Assembly: GCA_009760855.2 (NCBI GenBank) | Contig: WPIO01000004.1 | Span: 7,818,001-7,882,000, forward strand | Source: Cristatella mucedo | Lineage: Eukaryota > Bryozoa > Phylactolaemata > Cristatellidae | Reading direction: 5' to 3' | Length of the DNA: 64,000 bases | Shown here: one piece after another, positions 12,530 to 22,259 of the stretch | Layout of the letters: each line of letters begins with the position of its first letter | Numbering within the stretch: position 1 is the first letter of the stretch | Notes under the pieces: model-generated | The model's input: only the letters and a program-made list of their open reading frames with translations | Database searches by the model: none | Told to the model about the DNA's origin: nothing | Program-made: the position numbers and the translations under genes

Positions 12530-15500
12530 GCTATTCGGCTAGCAGTTCGGTGCTATGCATGCTTCTATTTGGCTAGTGGTTCGACTGCGCTGCGCTGCGT
12601 TGTAGGTCAGGACAGATCGTCTCGTGCCGGGTCGTGTTTTTGCCACAGCCTGCCTGCATGATCTTATGTTTATTCGCGATTCATTGGTTGCACTTAGGGA
12701 TGACGAGTGCAGCACCTCTGCTTTTTTCAGTTCGCCGGACTTACACTTTCCCGCCATCACCTGCTGCTGTCATTTCACTTCACGTAGGCGACCTATCGGG
12801 CTCGTTAGCAGACGATGGTCAAACCGCTATAGGCAGCAGTGGCCGCTTTGCGACTCGAGCGGCACCTCATCACGGCAAGTATTGGCACACTCTTGCCGAT
12901 TTTTTTGCAAGGGCACAGGGTAAAGGAGTTGCCAGTCTGCTCGGCCGGGAGGGGCGCTCCATCCCTTACAGTGGCCAGCAAGCCCTGGGCTATCCAGAGA
13001 TCCGGTCGAAACGTTGTTTGCCGAAGAATTCAAAGTGTAGACTCCTTTAAGCACTTACTTTCTTGAGCTAAAAATAAGCCCAACATCCTTGAATCTGCTG
13101 GCTATATACTACCTGAACCGATCAGCTGCTAGACAGCCTCTGTGCTCTTTTTGGCGCCACGTAAAACCAGATTCTTGCTGTATTTGTTTGAAAGCCGATC
13201 ACTTGCTGAGTGTTTTTCCTCACCCGACGATGAGAGAGAGTTGTGTGTCCCTTATCAATAATAGCAAGAGCTGACTGAAAGTTTGACTCATGCATTGAAG
13301 CCGGTATCGACCCACTGCTTCAATGTAGTAAAGTTCAACTACAAACTGTTGGAGGCCTTCATTCCAGTAAAAGGTCTGTGGGGCTGTGAAAACGTCATCT
13401 GAGTAGTCATCTCAGCAATTCACAGTGGAGCCAGTTTAGTTTTTCTGACAATGTATTACATTATCCTTCTGCTTTGATGTTTTATGGATGTCCTAAATGG
13501 CAAGCCATATTGTATTTTAGCATTACCACCCGTTAACACCCGTTAAAATTATGGAAAACTTCAACTTTGCTTAGGAAGGCGGGCGGGAGTGTCAGCTGAC
13601 CCGGCTGGTGAGGACGTCCCACTGGCTGTCAAGCTTAGAGTTTATATTAGTACGGACGCCTCTGTAAAAAATCACGGGAAGATTATATGTTTGCGTACAC
13701 ATCGCTTACCAAAGGCGGGCCCAGTCCGGTCGGTCGTGCTCACCTTTGGCAGCTTTCCAATACTCAGCTGGTCCAAGCGGAAGTGCCAGTCGTCAATTTG
13801 GGCGACGACAAAGGGAGATCGAAAGCTTTTGGAATTTAAGTTCACAGTCTTGTGATTATCTATCATTTTAGTGTTAAATAAGAATAATGAGAGTGCACCA
13901 CGCAGTTGCATATGTGAGTTACCAAATTATCTCATCGTCATTCCCTTGTTTTGACACTCATCACTTCGGTACCGTCGTAGTACTGCTATAAATATCACAA
14001 CAAGGCATGATGTAGACATAACCTAAGTGACTGAGACGGACTTGCAGCTGGACAAACCTATCTTATTATAGGCGTATATGTCCGACGTCTCTGGTTACAC
14101 TGTGTTCGTACCTGCCCACAAAAAGCAATTTTAGTGGACCACTTCCGACAACGGCAGATTTCGGTGCCATGTCAAACTGTGCTTCTTATTACAAAATGTG
14201 CTAATTTGTCACAATCAGGAAGGACAGAACATTGGAATCGTTTGCATTGCTTGGAACCGGGCATGCAGCAGCCGTGTATGACTTTGACCGTGAACTTGCG
14301 ATAAACATGAGGTGGTGGGATCCACTAAGGTCAATGCTCGAGACTTACAGCCAGGATCCACAGACTATGCTCATGTTTCGTCGTTTGAGTCCCCTCGATT
14401 GCCATTCCGACTACGAACTGAAGCTTGGTGGCAGCGCCACACCGCGGGTTCGGTCGTTCACGTCTGGTCGTGCTTTTGAAATTGCAGTCAGCAGGAACAG
14501 GAAGCCACCGGCACGCAGCACCAATGCCACCGCTGCTGCTGCCACGAGGCCGCCATCCACGCAGCCCGACGACGACGGCTTCTTCGCTGCTGCCCGTAGC
14601 GCAGCGGTCGACGTGGCCGCTGCCTCGCCTGCCACACTGCTGGACGGCTGGAGCGTGTTGCCACCAGCGAGCGACCGAGTCTTCGGCGCGTCTGGTGGCC
14701 CGCTGTCCGGGCGCGCCGCTGCCGAGCCGACCGACGGCAGCGGGGCGGCGGCGGAGGACCCGGCGCGCCGGTCCGCTCGCGACCGGAGCAGCAGCGGCGG
14801 CGCTGCGAGGGCACCGGCGTCGCGGCTGCCCGCACACGTCACGGGTCACGTGACTGGCCGCAGCAACACGATGGTCGTCGCCCAGCGTGCCGGGCAGCTG
14901 TCCGTGGTCAAGTTCGGCAGCAGCGCTGCTGACGCACAGGCTCACGTGACCAGGGGCAGGGCGCTCCTCGCCAAGCTGCAGCCGCCTGTTCACGCGGCCT
15001 CTGGAAGCGGAGGCGGAAGTCAGCCGGCTGCAGCGCGAGCAGTCGCCGGTGAGTGCAGCGTTGGGCGCGAGACGACAGATGGGGAATGCGCGTTTGTGCT
15101 CCGAATCCATTCGGAGCACAAACGCATGCTCGACGCGATTCGACCGGATGTGCGCTCGCTGCCAGTGTGGGCTTGGCATGCCTGCTGCTTGCTGCAAGCG
15201 CACTCACTGCTGCCGTCGTGCGACCGATTAGTCCGCTCTTCGTTGGGGTCCGTGGTCTCAAGGCGTGAGCCGAACGATATGGGCTGGGTAGTTGAAAATT
15301 GGTGCAGGCCGCACAGGATTGCAGCGTGCTCACAGCTCGGCTCAGTTGTGCAGCACGGACTTTGCTGCAGTCGAGTCGGCTGCCTGTCATCATCGGCTAG
15401 TGCGGTTGCTCGCTCTGCGATGGGGCGCTAGCAGAGAGGGGATTTGTAGATTCCCGAGGACCAGTCAGTGTCATGGCGTTGAGGTGGCAAACGTTAACTT

Positions 15501-17416
15501 ACTGGAAATGGTGAAAGACGTGCCCATAACCATAAGACGTTGCCGTGCAAGTATGCTTTCTTTTTCACGAATACTGCATTCGTCGTTTGCAGCCAAGTAA
15601 ATAAATATGAATAAATATAATTCATTTGTATAGCGCCCCAAGAGAACTTAGTCTTTATTCAGGCACTTGACATGTGCCTCGGGGCTTGAGCCCACTACCT
15701 CAGCCAGACTTTGGTCGGTGCAAGTACCTTAACCGCTGGACCAAACCAGCTCGGCATGTTTCTGTTAGGGGTACGAACGTCCAGTTATGTTCAAATGTGA
15801 CTTACGTTTACCTACTAGTGCATAGGGTATATGACATTTGCTCTCTAGTCTTATGTAATTCTTGCTTTTTAGTCAAAATGGCTTCTTGCAAATAGGTAAT
15901 TGAATAGTGACGCTTAAACTTGCTGCCGGTTTTGGCTCAAAAGAATATCTTCAGGAAATTGCCAGCCTCCTACCCACTCGTGGCACCATAAACAGAATCA
16001 TAAGCCTAGCTAGAGCCTTGGCCTTGCCTGAGTAGCCAATCATGCAATCATTAGGAAGAATGAAGGGGCGTGTCAGGCGACCCGGCCCGCCTGACTCCAT
16101 AATAATAATAATAATAATATTGCACTTGATACAGCGCCCTCAGAGAACTTAATCTCTTTCTAGGCGCTTTACATTTGCTGCAAAGTGATACGCAATAGAA
16201 TAGTAAGTAAAATCATGCTTGAAAAACAAACAAAATGAATAACATGGTTAGGGGTTACATGCACAGGGTCAGCATGCAAATGTGGTTAGTGGCAGCATGA
16301 ACAGTGTCAGCACGCATAAGCACATGAGGTCGATGGGGCCTGCTGGCCCCTCATGCCTGCACTCATCAGGAGGACTCAAGTCAGCTCAGCTCAAGTCAGC
16401 CTTTTATATGGAAATCGTGAAAACTTCAGATTCCATTTTAACATGTTCGTCTTTTGAAAGGTACCCTGACATTCGATTTTTGGTTCAATCTCCTTATTTT
16501 CTCGAAATGTACCTTTAAGTCGAGTACCTCACAAGCGATTCACAAAACCGATGCTGCTGTTATTTGGCAGATCGATCAGTGTGAAAATGCTATGCCCATA
16601 ACTCGTTAAACCTGCTTTGGCCCAAGGGGTAAGGATACAAGCCTTTAACGTCCGGGGTCAGGGTGCTTGCCTTAGACTTCCGAGGTCGTGTACTCGAGCC
16701 CTGCAGCATAAACAAAGCAGCTGGATAGAGATCAGTTCTCTTAGTGTGCTGTACACATTAAACATGTTTATTTAAATTATTTTGTGTAACAAAAACCAAC
16801 AGCCCATCATTTGCAGCTTATATAAGCCTTATTTTTATTACATTGAACTATTATTCTGCTGCTAGCGATCTTATTGATGCATTTTATAACCCATGTTTAG
16901 TGCATTTAATCATGAAGCTAGTCATTTTGAACGTGCTAGCAGATGCATCAGTTCGATTTCGTTTGCAGAGAGCCAAGCAGACAGCGGCCGATCCCCATTA
17001 CATCGGCGGGCCAGCGGCCACCGTGACCTGCAGCTCGTGCAGTAAGCTATAGCGCCGAGCCTGGTGCATGTCCGTGAGCGCGCTACGCTCGCTTTGCCTC
17101 GTGTGCTCACACAAGATGGCCACCGCTGTTCGTGTTCTTCAGGGCAGCAACGGAGCTGCAAGTATTTGTGAAGGAAGCGTTTCAGCTCGCCCAAGCCAGC
17201 ACTGCGAACCGTGGCGGTGACCTAGTGGTGACCTCTAGTCAAGTGCCCAGCGTCGGCCTCGATGAAGACCCCAGCCCAGCTGTCGTAAGCACGAGCAGGC
17301 CAGGCGCTGCGCCCCCTCGTGGCTGCCGCAGCTGCTTCCGCGCTCAATCTACAGCGAAGCGCAGCTTTGAAATGCTTTTGCTTGAGCAGCTGCCTCCGAG
17401 CGTAGCATTGGCATAG
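2117..17416 (+). CDS. AGBL5: Cytosolic carboxypeptidase 5-like tubulin deglutamylase, 3' ten exons (5' partial)
   Basis: M14-family zinc carboxypeptidase. Known CCP5 enzymes remove branch-point glutamates from polyglutamylated tubulin in the cytosol, cilia and spindle. Exons inferred: 2117-2864, 4333-4493, 5888-6060, 6681-6816, 6991-7241, 9852-10195, 12788-12874, 14488-15048, 16969-17041, 17143-17416. Phases agree at all nine junctions, giving 935 residues and a TAG stop. The zinc motif HPGE is at 2180-2191, the [13 protein letters not shown] and NLNR substrate-binding stretch is in exon 1, the third zinc ligand lies in [11 protein letters not shown] in exon 2, and the catalytic Glu of [10 protein letters not shown] is at 6691-6693. 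Exons 1-5 match the family closely. Exons 6-10 encode a Ser/Ala/Pro-rich, probably disordered tail and are supported only by splice signals and open frame. N-terminal exons are missing from the window. The intron after 12874 needs a GC donor (G|GCAAGT). The GC-rich exons stand out from AT-rich introns. Confidence 0.9.
3001..3062 (+). repeat. (AG)n microsatellite in CCP5 intron
   Basis: About 30 AG units, beginning 136 nt after the exon 1 donor. The apparent Arg-Glu ORFs across it are artefacts. Confidence 0.97.
3470..3568 (+). mobile_element. SINE B (tRNA-derived), partial
   Basis: Contains the 'aaggtcgtgtgctcgagtcc' B-box region, then a degraded version of the LINE-like tail ending 'gcattatacaaatgg'. 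Located in CCP5 intron 1. Confidence 0.6.
4655..4830 (-). mobile_element. SINE A (tRNA-derived)
   Basis: In the minus orientation it starts with a tRNA-like head (GCCGTGATGGCACACTAGG), has a B box GGTTCGAATCC, and ends with a 'gctcttcca..gttatacaaaa' tail and a TTTAAAT motif. Located in CCP5 intron 2. Confidence 0.8.
5097..5292 (-). mobile_element. SINE A with internal 24-bp duplication
   Basis: Same structure as the copy at 4655 but with 'gaccgcttgcagtggtgata' type sequence duplicated in tandem (about 5160-5208). The B box GGTTCGAATCC is intact. Located in CCP5 intron 2. Confidence 0.8.
6465..6505 (+). repeat. Short tandem duplication
   Basis: The 17-mer GGCTGAATTCTAGTGGxG occurs twice about 24 bp apart in CCP5 intron 3. 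No function evident. Confidence 0.6.
8330..9735 (+). mobile_element. L2/CR1-clade LINE, degenerate RT to 3' end
   Basis: Begins in the reverse-transcriptase region ([32 protein letters not shown]). It continues with many frameshifts through a diverged DDTH-type catalytic area and the C-terminal region, ending in the family 3' hairpin and an (ATT)-rich tail. It is an old copy. Its tail ends 'ggtgctatacaa', the form shared with SINE B rather than the 'gggcgctttatc' form of younger copies. It lies in the 2.6-kb CCP5 intron 5. Confidence 0.85.
11020..11190 (+). mobile_element. SINE A
   Basis: Head 'cgtgatagcccaggaggtcag', B box GGCTTGAATCC, then the 'ggtgatagccattaaggctc' body and a 'gctatgcaaatgaag' tail. 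Located in CCP5 intron 6. Confidence 0.75.
11205..11640 (-). mobile_element. L2/CR1-clade LINE, old 3' fragment
   Basis: Antisense tail ('ttattcaggcgcttttcaat') followed by sequence that parallels the diverged copy at 46846-47330 (pieces such as 'gcaaagtgtgctaggaaag' and 'actcggacagtgcaaaggcc'). No open frame remains. Confidence 0.5.
12445..12528 (+). repeat. (CT)n microsatellite in CCP5 intron
   Basis: About 40 CT units, roughly 260 nt upstream of the exon 7 acceptor at 12787. Confidence 0.97.
15090..15125. repeat. Perfect 17-bp inverted repeat just after a splice donor
   Basis: Arms 15090-15106 and 15109-15125 are exact reverse complements separated by two bases. It begins 41 nt past the exon 8 donor of CCP5, so the pre-mRNA would carry a very stable hairpin there. 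Confidence 0.9.
15605..15755 (-). mobile_element. SINE B, partial
   Basis: Antisense B-type SINE. It contains 'gcggttaaggtacttgcacc' on the minus strand (box A region from tRNA) and a modified B box. The AT-rich left end with 'tttgtatagcgcccc' is the LINE-like tail. Located in CCP5 intron 8. Confidence 0.6.
16099..16375 (-). mobile_element. L2/CR1-clade LINE, 3' end fragment
   Basis: (ATA)n tail followed by the antisense hairpin 'cagcgccctcagagaactta' and the 3' UTR landmarks 'aataacatggttaggggt' and 'cacagggtcagcatgcaaat'. Close to the young subfamily. Located in CCP5 intron 8. Confidence 0.85.
16612..16762 (+). mobile_element. SINE B
   Basis: Box A-like 'ggcccaaggggtaaggatac', B box 'gtactcgagccctgc', then the tail 'agagatcagttctcttagtg' that matches the LINE 3' hairpin. 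Located in CCP5 intron 8. Confidence 0.75.
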
Positions 17417-17455
17417 CGCAGCCATTGGCATAGCGCAGCCATTGGCATAGCGCAG
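17400..17455 (+). repeat. Three tandem 18-bp units spanning the CCP5 stop codon
   Basis: The unit (cattggcatagcgcagc) occurs three times in a row. The TAG in the first unit is the predicted CCP5 stop codon (17414-17416). Each unit carries the same TAG, and because the unit is 18 bp the following copies would also stop in frame. Confidence 0.85.
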
Positions 17456-17508
17456 CCCGAGCACGGCGACGAGAATGCAGTGCTGCAAGCTGCACCGTAT
17501 GGTAAGAG

Positions 17509-17605
17509 GTAATAATAATAATAATAATAATAATGCACTTGATAAAGTGCCCTTAGACAACTCAATCTCTTATTCTAGGCGATTTTACATTTGCTGCAAA
17601 GGGAG
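17509..17605 (-). mobile_element. L2/CR1-clade LINE, terminal tail fragment
   Basis: (TAA)n followed by the antisense 3' hairpin 'aaagtgcccttagacaactc' and the 'gatttt-acatttgctgcaaa' landmark. It lies just after the CCP5 stop, probably in the 3' UTR. Confidence 0.8.
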
Positions 17606-18269
17606 GTGTTACTGTTGAGCCCTCTTGCCATCTGTAACTCACCACGTGCCACGAGGACCCAAGGCTGTTACGTTGGGGAGTTTTTAGCAACACATTCAAA
17701 GCCTGAGCGACTGTTTCTTTCACGTTTGCTTTCCCACAGCCTATGTATCACGACGAACAGTAAGAAATGATAAGGATGGTTGAATCAGAAGGTTATGGTG
17801 AGAACTAAAAGTAGTAGCACTCAAGAAGTAGCAGCAAACAACGGTTCGCACGAAGTGTAAGAGTCGGAAACAGTGAAGGGCAGAATCGGTGTGCAAGTGT
17901 CTGCCAAGGTAGTACAACAGTGTGGGAGAGCAGATGCATAACCTTGTAAATCAGCGAATGTTAGGGTATCGGAGGCTAATTCTGATGTTGCAATTCAGGT
18001 TGGCATGCAAAAGCAAAGACGTTACATTACAGGCCTTGTGAAGTTAGGAATTTTGTTTCGAAGCTACTAGTGATTGACTAGGTGTCGCTGCAGGCATTAC
18101 TTCTGACCGTATTGCTGTGGCCTGCAACAGTGACTCTCTCCTATCATTGTCGACCACGTGCAGCAATTGCATTTGTGCACATGTTTACCGGCGTTTAGTA
18201 TTCGTCGTACACAAAATGGTGCAGTTGGGAGGCAGAATGGCATCTATTGATCGAACAAAATCGTAATTG

Positions 18270-18275
18270 AATAAA
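18270..18275 (+). terminator. Candidate CCP5 polyadenylation signal
   Basis: AATAAA followed by further A's lies about 850 nt past the CCP5 stop at 17416. No closer canonical signal was seen. A LINE tail fragment lies in between, so the true 3' end may differ. Confidence 0.25.
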
Positions 18276-18299
18276 AAAAAGAGCGACACACCCCCTGAA

Positions 18300-21200
18300 C
18301 TCGTTTATTGCATGTGTTCTTCCATCTGCATTCTACGCAAGAACTGCTAACTCTGCACTGGTGGTGGCGACACTTGAACAAGCTTCGGAGTAGCTTGATC
18401 AGCGGAAGATCAATCGTCATGTCCGCTATCCACCAGCTTCGGGTTCACTTATCGATGATCGACTCGCCTGAGGTTACCCATTATTCTGGATGTACTGGTT
18501 CTTATTAGACACCACGTGCTATTTTTTCGTGTTCCAGTCGCAGTCACGCATTTTTGTTTTAGGAGGTTAAACATCTTGCTTGACTTAATCAACTTGTGGT
18601 GCTCCGGTTGCTGGTGCTGTGTTCGGCATTTAGCGGACTAAACAACGGAGAAAATTATTGGCAACTGGTCGTGATGTGGCACTGGTCATCATCAAGCAAA
18701 ACCCAGCATAGGATACGACGTGTTGCTGCTACTAGCTTGTCATCGTGATGCTACGCCACTCATACGAATTGTGCCGAAGGATGACATGCTTGACTGTTTC
18801 TATCCATTGCGTTGTAGCAATGACCTAAACAGCTGGAAAAATGGCATCCTCCTGCTAACGCAGCTGGTTGGTACCTTTAGATTTTTTGGTTTAGCCTTCT
18901 AATAAATCAGACTAGGTACACCGTTAATGTGTGTACTCTGAATTTAAGTATATAATTTTCAAGTCATTGTTGAATCTTGAAAAAACTCTCGACGAGCTTG
19001 TAGCCACACGTTATTGCATCGCATTGTAGATAACGCTACCAGCACTGCCTCACGGTGCCACTTTGCTGCTATATAATTACACAGCGTTATCGTCATTTCA
19101 GTATAGTGAAACGATATTAAACATAGACCAATTAAAAACTGGGCGTCTGGACAATATTCTCTGGAATGATAACCATAGTGGCTGTGCAGTACTGTCAAAC
19201 GTTCAAATATCTGCGGCTTGCAGCAACTAGTCCTGTGCAAACACACAGTTCTCTACCTTCTGCAAACAGAATGAATCTCATTTAAGCACGCGCTTAACCA
19301 GGTACTGGAAAAGTGTTGAGTTACCTTGCAAAAAAGAAGCTAAGTGATGGATCCTCTGTGCAAGCCTGCATCCTTTTTTTTTACTTACGATCAATGCGAA
19401 TGAGTACGTTGATGCTAAATTCCATCAATACCAGACAATGGTCTGATGTGGTTATATTTGCCTTAAACTTCTTCTGTTCTCACCGGTCTCGTTTTCATTG
19501 CTTATCATCTAGTGAAGATCTTTGAGCATCTCGAGAATGACTCCGAGCTGCTTCGGCCCCTGCACTCCGCCTGGTTCGGGGCTCCGAATTAATAACCAAT
19601 AACCCTGTGAGTAGATTGTTACTATTGCTGAGCTGACGGAGAGAACACTGGGAGCTTTGATTCATCCAAAAAGTAGTACTACTATTGCACCCAGCACATG
19701 GTGCATGTGCAACGGCTAAATAGTGTGAGTGATTTGTGTAGTGAAGACAGTCGTTTTCGTTTTTTCTTAGTTTCAAGACTTTTTTCAGTCAAGCTCTCAT
19801 CATCATGTTGACCGATCGCAATAAAAGCAAGGATGACTATCTAAAAACTGGATTTACACGGTGAGCCTCGCTTCCAACTAACTTTGGTCTTTTTGTGTAG
19901 GACATTTACACGGTCAGTCTTCCTCCTAAGTCTGGCGTCCTACTCGCTCCGCCCCCTGGTATTTATGGGAATATTGCCTGCGTTGTGGAGGTAGAAAATG
20001 GCCCTCTTTCATGCACCTCTCTGTGTGTGTGAATTGTAATCTTCCGCGATTACTTTTATTGCCCGCCGCTTCATTCTGATGTGCAAAATTCTTGCGTGAC
20101 TAGCTCGTAATTCCCGTAAATAGTAGCTCTCGTGGAACGCCTCGATGATTTTGCCGGTTGAGCTGTCTGCCAAGCTTCTCAAAGCAATGAAGAAGGCGCA
20201 TCCTTGACGATGCCTGTGATTGGTCATTTGCTAAGTCTCGGCCAAAAAAATAGAATCATGTTTGGCTGCTAGTCTTCAGAACGTCTTCAGTGAGCCATGG
20301 ACCACACCTCAGTATTGGTGACGTAGGCACCGGTGACTCAAGTAGGTAGGAAGCAGAACTCACCGTGTAAATCCGGCTTAAGATGGATTGTTTTCGGCTA
20401 GAAATCGACATCGTAATACCTCAATCTGCTCACAGTGTGCCTTATCAGGAGTCGATTTAAGCTAGAGACTATGTCAGACGCGGTGCTGCCGTGATGCCAG
20501 TCACTAGTCGACGGTCGAAAAATTACTCAAGTTCAATACCGCAGCCGACAAACGGGACGTGGACCGTATCAAATTCTCACAAAGTGTAAGCGACAAACGG
20601 GTCAAATATGTAGTAGTCCTAAATGATCACTTTTGGCTGAGCAAACCACGCATACTAATCTTAGTACTACTGGCTTCTCTTCATGATCACGCTCTGATCA
20701 GCCCTGATCATCCGTAGCTGGCGTGGCCTAGGCAGAGGCCTATTGGCCTAGGTGCAGCCAATCAGTAGTGGTCTGCAGCTCCGAAAATACTCGGTGTCCT
20801 GAGTCAGCCATTGCTGCACTGCAGGTCAAGGTGAAATCTCCCGGGAGCTGATTCAGCCAACAGACTATATATAGCACAAGGCTTTAGATATGCTTCTAAT
20901 CAACCTTTGGCGAGCAATGAATGCCGTCACATGGCTTAATTTGCTCTTGACAACCGATTAAGAATAAGACGTGTGTCCAATATGATCTGCCGCGAGACTG
21001 AGGCGTTATTCCATGATGTAGTTAAGGATGGCGGGTAGATTTAGCAAGCCAGGAAGAATTTTCTTCGCTGGAGTCGTCATTAAGTTGAAACGATTCATAG
21101 TATTCTCGCAAAGCCAGAATTTGAGTCATAAGGTATTTATGCAGTGACATATATCCGTCTAGCAATTATGCCAATTCCACATTTACTGCTCAATTTATAA

Positions 21201-22250
21201 TTAAAATTTAAATTAAAATTTTAAAAAACTTAAATTTTGAGACAATAGCTGCATTTTTCGTTCCGACACCTGAAGCATTCCCAGCGATGCTTAGTTTTTC
21301 ATGAATATTAGTTTTTTGCGTGCTCGTCATCGTTTAAATATTTTAAAACTTGAATAATGATTCATGGTCTGAGCGGAAAAATACGGACTGCAGTTAATAT
21401 ATTCACAACTCTTGGAAGGATGGTAGACCAGTCACGCCTATGTCGTTTCGTCACGACCAGCCTTTCCTTCTTAATCAAGATTCGTCAATTGAGCGGGTAG
21501 TTTTTGGTTGAAAAGAAAAGCCCTTCACTGTTCAGGGAAGACTTCGGCTGCAGCTGTGTCTTAGTTAGTCTCAGTTCATCTGACAGAATTTATTTTCCAA
21601 TTTCCCTGTCGAATGTCAGAAGACCCGGAAGCAATGATGCCCGTCACTTATTTGTGACAATTCGACGCTCTTCCACATCGCCCAGCTCGCTAGGCTCAGC
21701 CTCAATCAGTGCAGATTCAATCTAATTAGATGAAGTCTCAGAAAATAATCTCAAAATCAATACCGCGGTTTTTCCTCGAGTCACGTCAACGTTCTCCCTA
21801 GAAGCCTCACTTTTAATCCAGTCACACTCTATTTATCTTACTTAAAACTTGTCTTAAATTGTGACGTATTCGTAGCTCTTCGGATCCTAAAAAAATCTTA
21901 GCAGGTGCAGACGACTCCGTGGACGTATCGAGATATTGGTACGGAGCTCTTCACTGATTGTCACGAAGACTTTCCTCTCGGCTTCAAAGGCCTCCAGCTT
22001 TCCTCCCTGCGATACTCCAGCTTCCCTTTTCTTCTTTATCGTTGAAAAAAAGTTGTTCATCAACTAACACGATACTCTGAAACGTGGGAATGAAACTTCA
22101 GATGCCAACATTACATCTCACGCAGTTTGCCCGTGACTATAGGCGACTTCTCAAGTTTGATCAAGAGAATGCAGTCTTACTGCCCACTGGCACTGAGCTG
22201 CGATACTTAAGTATCTGGTATGTGGTCGTATAGCTCCGAGCGCTGCGTCT
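18300..22250. other. Intergenic stretch with no recognised feature
   Basis: Mixed-composition DNA with short ORFs only. No recognisable protein, RNA gene or known repeat family was seen, apart from an AT-rich patch near 21190-21360. Confidence 0.4.
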
Positions 22251-22259
22251 GTGCCTACT

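Noticed and set aside
14331-15203. 290-codon ORF on the minus strand
   Set aside because: It is the antisense of the GC-rich CCP5 exon 8. The sense frame has matching splice phases, and the antisense product resembles nothing.
17400-17455. Possible CRISPR-like array
   Set aside because: Only three directly abutting 18-bp units with no spacers, in an animal genome.
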